NCBI RefSeq assembly: GCF_000272405.2
Contig: NZ_AJZM02000020.1
Location: forward strand, 1-21,496
DNA: 21,496 nucleotides
Direction of reading: 5' to 3'
Origin: Vibrio tasmaniensis 1F-187
GTDB lineage: Bacteria; Pseudomonadota; Gammaproteobacteria; Enterobacterales; Vibrionaceae
Shown here: in pieces, positions 15,933-21,496 of the stretch
Layout of the letters: each line of letters opens with the position of its first letter
How positions within the stretch are numbered: the first letter of the stretch is position 1
Made by a program: the position numbers and the translations under genes
The notes under the pieces: generated by a model
The model's database searches: none
What the model was told of the DNA's origin: nothing
The model's input: only the letters and a program-made list of their open reading frames with translations

Positions 15933-17111
15933 TTATCTTTCTACTAGGCCAAGCGTATGACGCAAAAGTGGACCTTTAAGTGGTGGGAGGTTATCAATTA
16001 CGGCTAACCCAAGATTTCGCCCAATACGAGCGGTCAAAAAATCGTTTGAGAACAGATGAACTAGGCTTGAAGTCAACGTAATCGTCGTGTCTCTGTCTTG
16101 TTCTCTGCGCTTTCTAAAGTTAACAAGACCTGTGTAACGACCTACATCATCCAATTGAGTACATAATTCTTCCGCCAAGGAAGCCACATCACGAATGCCA
16201 AGATTAAAACCTTGCCCCGCAATAGGGTGAAGTGTTTGAGCAGCATTGCCAACAATGGCAAATCGATGAGAGATATTTTGCTGTCGGTGGCGAAGAATCA
16301 GTGGGTAGCTCGCACGCTTACCGACTTTCTCTAGTCGGCCAAGTCGCCAACCGAAGTCATTCTGTAACTGCTCAAGAAATTCGTTGTCGTTTAAGGCCAC
16401 CACTTTTTGTGCTTGTTCCGGTGACAAACACCAAACTAGCGATAAACGGTTGTCGCTCATCGGTAACAGAGCAACAGGCCCATGATGAGTAAAACGCTCA
16501 AAGGCTCGACCTTGATGGGGCTCACTAGCAACGATATTGGCAATCACAGCGACTTGTTCAAAGTCATGCTCACTCAATGAGATATTGAGTTGCTGACAAC
16601 AGGTTGAGATTGCACCGTCAGCAGCAACCAATAACTTAGTCGTGACGGTTTGCCCACTTGTCAGCTCAATCGTCGTTAACGATTCATCACGTTCAACGGT
16701 TCTAACAGACTCAGGGCAAAGCATCGTAATTGCAGCTTCTGATTCTAATTTCTGCTGATAGATCCGCCCAACATCCGCTAACTCCACCACGTAGCCGAGC
16801 GCATCAACAGCAAGATCTTCACTGTAGATGTCTGTCATCCCAGCATGACCTCTATCTGATACATGGATATCTTTAATTGGGGTCGCTACCGGAGCGATAG
16901 ATTGCCAAAGGCGCAAAGAATCGAGGATCTGCACCGTGCCATAAGACAGAGCGATCGAACGAGAATCAAAGCCTGGGTGAGCTTGATGATCAACCTGATA
17001 AGGCTCTACTACCGCAATCGATAGAGAACCTTGACTGAGGTGATTCAGAGCAAGGGCTAAGGTCGCCCCCGCCATTGCGCCACCAGCAATTACAACATCA
17101 TACTGAGCCAT
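15933..17111 (-). CDS. ubiH: 2-octaprenyl-6-methoxyphenol hydroxylase UbiH
   Basis: Paralogue of UbiI that hydroxylates carbon 1 of the ubiquinone ring. UbiH-specific blocks are HPGFDSRSIALS, HVSDRGHAGM, GRAFERFTHHGPVALLPMSDNR and GNAAQTLHPIAGQGFNLG. The 392-residue length is normal. The first FAD motif reads GGAMAG (residues 10-15), so alanine replaces the second glycine of GxGxxG; the reading was checked at the DNA level (GGT GGC GCA ATG GCG GGG). It follows ygfB by 24 bases. In E. coli pepP lies between these two genes, but it is absent here. Confidence 0.95.
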   Translation of the reverse strand: MAQYDVVIAGGAMAGATLALALNHLSQGSLSIAVVEPYQVDHQAHPGFDSRSIALSYGTVQILDSLRLWQSIAPVATPIKDIHVSDRGHAGMTDIYSEDLAVDALGYVVELADVGRIYQQKLESEAAITMLCPESVRTVERDESLTTIELTSGQTVTTKLLVAADGAISTCCQQLNISLSEHDFEQVAVIANIVASEPHQGRAFERFTHHGPVALLPMSDNRLSLVWCLSPEQAQKVVALNDNEFLEQLQNDFGWRLGRLEKVGKRASYPLILRHRQQNISHRFAIVGNAAQTLHPIAGQGFNLGIRDVASLAEELCTQLDDVGRYTGLVNFRKRREQDRDTTITLTSSLVHLFSNDFLTARIGRNLGLAVIDNLPPLKGPLLRHTLGLVER

Positions 17112-17135
17112 TATAACCTCAAACCGACAAGCGGA

Positions 17136-17711
17136 TTAATGAATGGTTGGAGCCGCATCTTCAGATGGGCGAGCACCGAATTCAGCATGAATCATTAGTG
17201 CACACGCTTTTACGTGTTCAATAACGTGCTCTAGAAGCTGCGCTTGCTCTTCCATATCATCGTCTTCGTCAATGTCTAGCTTTGCCATCTCTTCAAGATC
17301 AGCTAATGCTTCTTTGGTACCGTCAGACGCTTTATTCAATTGAGCGCCAACCAAGCCTAAACCAGAAATAAAGTGGTTGATCCAATCTGACACACCATCA
17401 GCCAAATCAAACAAGCTTGCGCTTGCGTCTTCATCAGGCAGCAACATAGACAGTTCCATGCCTGAACCTGTGATTTCGCTGGTCGTCACCTTTAATGTCG
17501 CTTCCGCTAACGTTAATGCGCGATCTGGCCACCCCATGCCTTCATTGGTGTAATCAAAGATAAGTGGTTGCCAGCTTTTATCTGCTAGGTTTAAGCCTCC
17601 GCTCAACATACCCGTTAATAAACCATGCATCTCAGCAGGGTTTACGGCTAGGCTTGCCGATTGAAGTTCAGTCGCAACCGTTAGGTAGTCAGGTAAAGTA
17701 GTTTCGCTCAT
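17136..17711 (-). CDS. ygfB: YgfB-family (UPF0149) protein
   Basis: Helical protein of the UPF0149/YecA-YgfB family, 191 residues against 192 in E. coli. Recognisable parts are [11 protein letters not shown] near the N-terminus, [21 protein letters not shown] in the middle (a 21-residue region at about 100-120, cited here as [11 protein letters not shown] then FISGLGL), an acidic patch [11 protein letters not shown] and [13 protein letters not shown]. The biochemical role is not known in general. It is the first gene of the ygfB-ubiH-ubiI unit and diverges from zapA across 307 bases, the conserved arrangement in gamma-proteobacteria. Confidence 0.93.
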   Translation of the reverse strand: MSETTLPDYLTVATELQSASLAVNPAEMHGLLTGMLSGGLNLADKSWQPLIFDYTNEGMGWPDRALTLAEATLKVTTSEITGSGMELSMLLPDEDASASLFDLADGVSDWINHFISGLGLVGAQLNKASDGTKEALADLEEMAKLDIDEDDDMEEQAQLLEHVIEHVKACALMIHAEFGARPSEDAAPTIH

Positions 17712-18018
17712 CAGATAGCTCGCTCAGTTATTCTTTATATCGATAGTATAATCGTACCACTTCACCCCAATTCTGGTAAGCGTCGATCCTGAGCAATTGA
17801 AGGATGACTGACTACCAATTGTTCAATTTGCTGAATTACTGTGTGCTCAAGCTCTCATTTACAAACAGTCACTCTGAAAAGCTTGAATCTTAATAGCGGT
17901 TTACCTATAGTTTCTCCCTCAGAGGAGATTGCTTCCTCATCGGTACTTGCACTTTTTCTTTCTCAAAAAATGATAAAGAGCAACAGCCTTAAATAGTGCG
18001 TTAAAGAGTTCATCCATC
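17712..18018. other. Divergent intergenic region between ygfB and zapA
   Basis: These 307 bases hold the promoters of two divergent units. TATAAT at 17747-17752 (plus) overlaps TATACT on the minus strand, a possible -10 for ygfB, but neither has a good -35. TCTCC/GGAGA near 17917-17932 could form a small hairpin. No open frame, terminator or larger repeat is seen. Confidence 0.4.
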
Positions 18019-18327
18019 ATGAGTAATCAAGCGGTAGACGTTGAAATATTAGGAAAACTGACTCGAGTGAATTGTCCCCCAGGGCAAGAAGAGTCATTGA
18101 TTGCAGCGGCGGCCGATCTTGATAATCGATTGAAAGAGATGGCTGAACGTACTAAGGTAACCAATGAAGTGAAGCTGCTAACGATCGCAGCTCTGAACAT
18201 TTGCTATGAATTACAAACCAAGAAGTTTGAAGCAAATGATGAACAAAACGCACTGACCGAGCGAATGGAACAGCTCACGACATCACTTTCAGATGTCCTC
18301 AGTAAAGTTAAGCACGGACAGCAATAG
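18019..18327 (+). CDS. zapA: Cell division protein ZapA
   Basis: Small cytoplasmic protein that cross-links FtsZ filaments and stabilises the Z ring. The 102-residue sequence has the ZapA pattern: N-terminal beta strand VDVEILGKLTRVNCPPGQE, then AADLDNRLKEMAERTKV, then LLTIAALNICYELQ leading into a C-terminal coiled coil (about residues 65-95). The gene sits directly before the 6S RNA, an association conserved across gamma-proteobacteria. The 6S 5' end lies 10 bases after the stop codon, so the 6S promoter must lie within the zapA 3' end. Confidence 0.96.
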   Translation: MSNQAVDVEILGKLTRVNCPPGQEESLIAAAADLDNRLKEMAERTKVTNEVKLLTIAALNICYELQTKKFEANDEQNALTERMEQLTTSLSDVLSKVKHGQQ

Positions 18328-18337
18328 CGTACACAAA

Positions 18338-18521
18338 ATTTACCCTGGAGTGTTTGTCAGAGGATTCACGTCCCCGAGCCGATAAGCAATCCCTAAGGGT
18401 TAGTACTTGAGTGCTATTGAGCATGCTCGGTCCGCCGAGAAGCCTACGGTAATCATTGCTGATCCGCCTTGAACTCGCTGGTTCAAGGGCCATCTATTCT
18501 CAACGGCACTTTGGGGTATCC
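18338..18521 (+). ncRNA. ssrS: 6S RNA
   Basis: Regulatory RNA that binds RNA polymerase holoenzyme with the housekeeping sigma factor and mimics an open promoter in stationary phase. Core elements match E. coli 6S in sequence and order: CCCCGAGCCGATA near 18372, GAGCATGCTCGGTCCG with GAGAAGCCT near 18419-18447, and CCTTGAACxxxxGGTTCAAGGG around 18468-18489. The ends pair as a 12-bp closing stem (18341-18352 with 18507-18518, including G-U pairs). The length of about 184 bases and its position between zapA and fau are canonical; the exact ends are inferred by alignment with E. coli. Confidence 0.93.
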
Positions 18522-18527
18522 CTTCAT

Positions 18528-19127
18528 ATGAAAACGCTCACACGCAGCGAATTTCGCAAACAGATCCGTATCAAACGCAATGCCTTATCTGGCAATCAAC
18601 AAACTCAATCCGGTATAGACTTAGTTAAGCAATGTGCTCAGCTTGATGAAATTCAGTCAGCTCAACATATCGCCCTCTATATTTCCATTGATGGCGAACT
18701 CGATACCCAGCCGTTAATTGAATGGTTATGGGCGCAGGGTAAGCAAACTTATTTACCAGTATTGCACCCCTTCTCTGCCGGACACCTGCTGTTTCTGCAC
18801 TACTCGCCAAGCACACCGACGGTTTTGAATAAGTACGGAATCGTTGAACCTCAGCTCAATCAATCGCTCGTCAAACCATGCCAACAACTCGATCTTATTC
18901 TCACACCGTTAGTGGGCTTTGACTCTCAGGGGCATCGCTTAGGCATGGGCGGTGGATATTACGATCGCACTTTGGCTCGATGGTTCGAGACGGGCAATGG
19001 CGCAACACCTATTGGCCTTGCTCACGATTGCCAACATGTCGATCGCTTACCAATTGAAGGTTGGGACATTCCGCTACCTAAAATCGTGACTCCGAGTAAA
19101 ACTTGGCAATGGGAAAACAACCATTAA
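18528..19127 (+). CDS. fau: 5-formyltetrahydrofolate cyclo-ligase
   Basis: Converts 5-formyltetrahydrofolate to 5,10-methenyltetrahydrofolate with ATP, returning an inhibitory folate to the one-carbon pool (YgfA/MTHFS). The diagnostic ATP and folate motif GMGGGYYDRT is at residues 139-148, followed by IGLAHDCQ and LPIEGWDIPL. ATG at 18528 gives 199 residues, and the N-terminal LTRSEFRKQIRIKRNAL is typical. The open frame extends upstream to 18456, but that part is 6S RNA. The start is only 6 bases after the mature 6S end, and the only candidate ribosome site (GGGG at 18513-18516) lies inside the 6S closing stem, so 6S processing and fau translation may interfere. Confidence 0.95.
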   Translation: MKTLTRSEFRKQIRIKRNALSGNQQTQSGIDLVKQCAQLDEIQSAQHIALYISIDGELDTQPLIEWLWAQGKQTYLPVLHPFSAGHLLFLHYSPSTPTVLNKYGIVEPQLNQSLVKPCQQLDLILTPLVGFDSQGHRLGMGGGYYDRTLARWFETGNGATPIGLAHDCQHVDRLPIEGWDIPLPKIVTPSKTWQWENNH

Positions 19128-19132
19128 AGCGC

Positions 19133-19138
19133 TATAAT
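19133..19138 (+). promoter_or_regulatory. Likely -10 element of rpiA
   Basis: A perfect TATAAT lies five bases after the fau stop and about 114 bases before rpiA. The -35 position (about 19110-19115, TGGGAA) is poor, so an activator may assist. Transcription would start near 19145, at the first of the repeats described next. Confidence 0.45.
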
Positions 19139-19144
19139 CGCGCC

Positions 19145-19220
19145 GCAAACGTTAACCTCGATATCCAAACGTTACCCCAATATCTAAACGTTAACTTCAT
19201 CATTACGCAAACGATTAATT
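19145..19220. repeat. Array of four AAACG-core repeats upstream of rpiA
   Basis: AAACGTTA occurs at 19147-19154, 19167-19174 and 19186-19193, and a variant AAACGATTA at 19209-19217. Successive starts are 20, 19 and 23 bases apart, close to two helical turns. The first and last copies are preceded by CGC, giving GCAAACG cores. These resemble PurR-type operators (ANGCAANCGNTTNCNT): the last copy has one mismatch to that pattern and the first has two. They lie between the candidate promoter and the rpiA ribosome site, where a repressor could block transcription. Which protein binds is inference. Confidence 0.6.
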
Positions 19221-19251
19221 CAAAGCGCAAGACCTTATTCAGGAGAATGGC

Positions 19252-19908
19252 ATGACTCAAGATGAAATGAAAAAAGCAGCGGGCTGGGCAGCACTTCAAT
19301 ATGTTGAAGAAGGCAGCATTGTAGGTGTAGGTACTGGCTCAACAGTAAATCACTTCATCGACGCACTTGGCACAATGAAAGACAAAATCAAGGGTGCGGT
19401 TTCAAGCTCTGTAGCCTCTACTGAAAAACTAGAAGCGCTAGAAATCAAAGTATTCGAATGCAACGACGTATTCAAGCTAGACATCTATGTTGATGGCGCT
19501 GACGAGATTAACGGTTCTCGCGATATGATCAAAGGCGGCGGCGCTGCTTTGACTCGTGAAAAAATCGTAGCAGCTATCTCTGATAAGTTTATTTGTATCG
19601 TTGATGGTACCAAAGCAGTTGATGTGTTGGGTAAATTCCCACTGCCTGTTGAAGTTATCCCAATGGCACGCTCATACGTTGCTCGTGAATTAGTAAAACT
19701 TGGTGGTGACCCAGTTTACCGCGAAGGCTGCACAACCGATAACGGCAACGTGATCCTAGATGTGTACGGCATGGCGATCGAAAACCCAAAACAGCTAGAA
19801 GATATCATCAATGGTATCGCTGGTGTGGTAACGGTTGGTCTGTTCGCTCACCGTGGTGCTGATGTAGTTATCACTGGCACGCCTGAAGGTGCAAAAATCG
19901 AAGAATAA
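19252..19908 (+). CDS. rpiA: Ribose-5-phosphate isomerase A
   Basis: Interconverts ribose 5-phosphate and ribulose 5-phosphate in the pentose phosphate pathway, feeding PRPP and nucleotide synthesis. The 218-residue protein contains [13 protein letters not shown] (phosphate binding), YVDGADEIN with Asp81 and Asp84, [12 protein letters not shown] with Lys94 and the catalytic base Glu103. AGGAG lies 6 bases before the ATG. It has a candidate promoter and operator-like array upstream and its own terminator, so it is a single-gene unit between fau and serA, an order also seen in E. coli relatives (rpiA next to serA, there divergent). Confidence 0.97.
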   Translation: MTQDEMKKAAGWAALQYVEEGSIVGVGTGSTVNHFIDALGTMKDKIKGAVSSSVASTEKLEALEIKVFECNDVFKLDIYVDGADEINGSRDMIKGGGAALTREKIVAAISDKFICIVDGTKAVDVLGKFPLPVEVIPMARSYVARELVKLGGDPVYREGCTTDNGNVILDVYGMAIENPKQLEDIINGIAGVVTVGLFAHRGADVVITGTPEGAKIEE

Positions 19909-19946
19909 ATAATAGAAGATTGAGTTTTTCTGTTACTTCATTACAG

Positions 19947-19973
19947 ACGGTGCCCTAGGGCGCCGTTTTTTTT
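19947..19973 (+). terminator. Intrinsic terminator after rpiA
   Basis: ACGGTGCC (19947-19954) pairs with GGCGCCGT (19959-19966; one G-U) over a CTAG loop, followed by eight T residues to 19973. This is a strong plus-strand terminator separating rpiA from serA. Confidence 0.92.
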
Positions 19974-20062
19974 GCTTTATTGCTGTAAAATTATGTCTTA
20001 TTCCGTAATTTTCTTACCCAAAACATTTTTTTTTTGTTACTTTATTGTTCAGAAGACGCACA

Positions 20063-20078
20063 GGGAAAACGTTTGTCT
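20063..20078. promoter_or_regulatory. Palindromic AAACGTTT core in the serA leader
   Basis: The perfect 8-bp palindrome AAACGTTT (20067-20074) lies about 95 bases before the serA ATG. The surrounding 16 bases resemble a PurR/LacI-type operator with three mismatches to ANGCAANCGNTTNCNT. A nearby hairpin AACAAA/TTTGTT (20082-20087 with 20096-20101) is also possible. The remaining leader from 19974 has a long T-run at 20028-20037 and no clear consensus promoter. Confidence 0.3.
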
Positions 20079-20169
20079 CCTAACAAAGTGGTGAATTTGT
20101 TCCCCTTTCAGCCATTTTGTAGCACGTGCGCCGCATTTGCCCAACCTTTCCATTTTAAGGACGAGAACA

Positions 20170-21399
20170 ATGGCCAAAGTTTCACTGGAAAAAGAAAAAA
20201 TAAAAATTCTACTTCTAGAAGGTCTTCACCCTTCTTCTGTAGAAGTACTGCAAGCCGCTGGTTACACAAACATTGAGTACCACAAAGGCTCACTACCTGA
20301 AGATGAACTTCTTGAAGCAGTTAAAGATGCTCACTTCATTGGTATCCGTTCTCGCACCAACATATCCCAAGAAGTTATTGATGCGGCTGAAAAGCTGGTT
20401 GCAGTCGGTTGTTTCTGTATTGGTACCAACCAAGTCAACCTTCAAGCAGCAGCAAAGCGCGGTATCCCTGTTTTCAATGCACCGTTCTCAAACACTCGAA
20501 GTGTTGCTGAACTCGTTCTAGGTCAGGTTCTATTACTGCTTCGCGGTATTCCAGAGAAGAATGCTCTTGCTCACCGTGGTATCTGGAAAAAGAGTGCAGA
20601 CAACTCTTACGAAGCTCGTGGTAAGCGTTTAGGTATTATTGGCTACGGTCACATCGGTACTCAGCTGGGTATTATTGCTGAAAACCTTGGTATGCGTGTT
20701 TACTTTTACGATATCGAAAACAAGCTGTCTCTAGGTAATGCCACTCAAGTTCATACTATGACCGAGTTGCTGAATAAGTGTGACGTGATCTCTTTACACG
20801 TACCTGAAACCAATGAAACTAAAGACATGATGGGTAAAGAAGAGTTCGAGCGCATGAAGCCTGGCTCTATCTTTATCAATGCAGCTCGTGGCACGGTAGT
20901 TGACATCCCTGCTCTGTGTGGCGCTCTGGATTCTGGTCACCTGTCTGGTGCGGCTATTGATGTTTTCCCAACAGAACCAAAAACCAATGCAGACCCGTTT
21001 GAGTCTCCATTAATGCAGTTCGATAACGTGATTCTAACGCCTCACGTGGGTGGTTCAACTCAAGAAGCACAAGAGAACATCGGCGTAGAAGTTGCTGGTA
21101 AACTAGCGAAATACTCTGATAACGGCTCTACGCTATCAAGTGTTAACTTCCCAGAGGTATCACTGCCATTGCATACAGGTACTTCTCGTTTGCTACACAT
21201 CCATGAGAACCGCCCAGGTATCCTAACTCAGATCAACACCATCTTCGCAGAAGAAGGGATCAACATCGCGGGTCAGTACCTACAGACTGCAGCAGATATG
21301 GGTTATGTTGTTATCGATGTAGAAGCCGATCGCTCTGAAGAAGCACTGCTTAAACTGAAAGAGATCGAAGGCACAATCCGTGCTCGTCTTCTTCACTAA
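20170..21399 (+). CDS. serA: D-3-phosphoglycerate dehydrogenase
   Basis: Oxidises 3-phosphoglycerate to 3-phosphohydroxypyruvate with NAD, the committed step of serine synthesis. ATG at 20170 gives 409 residues (410 in E. coli), with AAGGA just upstream; the open frame back to 20137 is rejected. The NAD motif GYGHIG lies at residues 158-163. The catalytic residues are Arg240 (NAARGTVVD), Glu269 and His292 (TPHVGGST). The C-terminal ACT domain (about 335-409, HENRPGILTQIN and EGINIAGQYLQT) is the serine feedback site. It is followed by its own terminator and forms a single-gene unit. Confidence 0.98.
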   Translation: MAKVSLEKEKIKILLLEGLHPSSVEVLQAAGYTNIEYHKGSLPEDELLEAVKDAHFIGIRSRTNISQEVIDAAEKLVAVGCFCIGTNQVNLQAAAKRGIPVFNAPFSNTRSVAELVLGQVLLLLRGIPEKNALAHRGIWKKSADNSYEARGKRLGIIGYGHIGTQLGIIAENLGMRVYFYDIENKLSLGNATQVHTMTELLNKCDVISLHVPETNETKDMMGKEEFERMKPGSIFINAARGTVVDIPALCGALDSGHLSGAAIDVFPTEPKTNADPFESPLMQFDNVILTPHVGGSTQEAQENIGVEVAGKLAKYSDNGSTLSSVNFPEVSLPLHTGTSRLLHIHENRPGILTQINTIFAEEGINIAGQYLQTAADMGYVVIDVEADRSEEALLKLKEIEGTIRARLLH

Positions 21400-21422
21400 T
21401 CATCGCACTCAAAATGCATAAA

Positions 21423-21448
21423 AAAGGCTCTCATCATGAGAGCCTTTC
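21423..21448. terminator. Intrinsic terminator after serA
   Basis: AAAGGCTCTCA (21423-21433) pairs perfectly with TGAGAGCCTTT (21437-21447) over a 3-base loop. A residues on the left and T residues on the right make it potentially bidirectional. Confidence 0.88.
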
Positions 21449-21472
21449 TAGTATTTGGCCTATCGTAGGTAA

Positions 21473-21496
21473 TTATACCAATCACAGTAAGTAAGT
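21473..21496. repeat. Second, inverted copy of the edge repeat
   Basis: The last 24 bases begin TTATACCAATC and match the reverse complement of bases 1-24 at 20 of 24 positions. The copy lies just after the serA terminator and is cut by the window end. Its TACCAATC core resembles the TATCAATC end of the palindrome at 4728-4889, suggesting related families. Confidence 0.5.

Noticed and set aside
18456..18527. 24-residue N-terminal extension of fau
   Set aside because: It is encoded within the conserved part of 6S RNA and is absent from the enzyme family.
19103..19108. TTGGCA as the -35 partner of TATAAT at 19133
   Set aside because: The spacer would be 24 bases, well outside the 16-18 base range for the housekeeping sigma factor.
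1..21496. CRISPR arrays, tRNA or rRNA genes, integrases, defence systems or biosynthetic clusters
   Set aside because: None were seen; apart from 6S RNA and intergenic elements, all confident genes are conserved housekeeping genes in a typical Vibrio order.

Overview
The window is a stretch of core chromosome from a gamma-proteobacterium, almost certainly a Vibrio (chromosome 1). Protein sequences resemble E. coli orthologues at near-identical lengths, but gene order (rpoE operon running into lepA-lepB-rnc-era-recO-pdxJ-acpS, divergent nadB, then sdhE/ygfZ, ytfK, ubiHI, ygfB, zapA-6S-fau, rpiA, serA) and intergenic style point to Vibrionaceae. Species assignment is not possible from the sequence alone. 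I found no phage, IS, CRISPR, toxin island or broken gene, and I do not see a new multi-gene system; the interesting material is in the intergenic DNA.

Left part (41-9475, all minus strand): the envelope-stress operon rpoE-rseA-rseB-rseC, with a good sigma-E-type autoregulatory promoter at 9575-9602. It is followed by lepA and lepB (translation factor, signal peptidase), rnc-era (RNase III and ribosome-assembly GTPase), recO-pdxJ (recombination mediator and vitamin B6 synthesis) and acpS. Many genes overlap by 4-8 bases. The order is interrupted by two non-coding structures: a 162-bp near-perfect palindrome (MITE-like) abutting the lepA stop codon, and a terminator-like hairpin just before the TTG-start recO.

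Middle (9476-14620): nadB (NAD synthesis) diverges from rpoE and ends at a strong terminator. The minus-strand pair sdhE-cptA handles FAD loading of succinate dehydrogenase. ygfZ (folate/Fe-S repair) and a YbaK-type tRNA-editing gene lie on the plus strand. A 563-bp gene-free stretch follows, with a U9 terminator and an unexplained structured segment, then ytfK (DUF1107), which ends at a bidirectional terminator.

Right part (14698-21496): ygfB-ubiH-ubiI (minus; ubiquinone hydroxylases) diverge from zapA-6S RNA-fau (plus; cell division, RNA polymerase regulation, folate). rpiA and serA follow as single genes with their own terminators. Upstream of rpiA is an array of four AAACG-core repeats, and the serA leader has a related palindromic core. 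Both would suit a PurR/LacI-type regulator, but this is inference.

The two ends of the window carry inverted copies of the same 24-bp sequence (20/24 identical, core GATTGGTATAA), probably ends of a dispersed Vibrio repeat family to which the lepA palindrome may be related.
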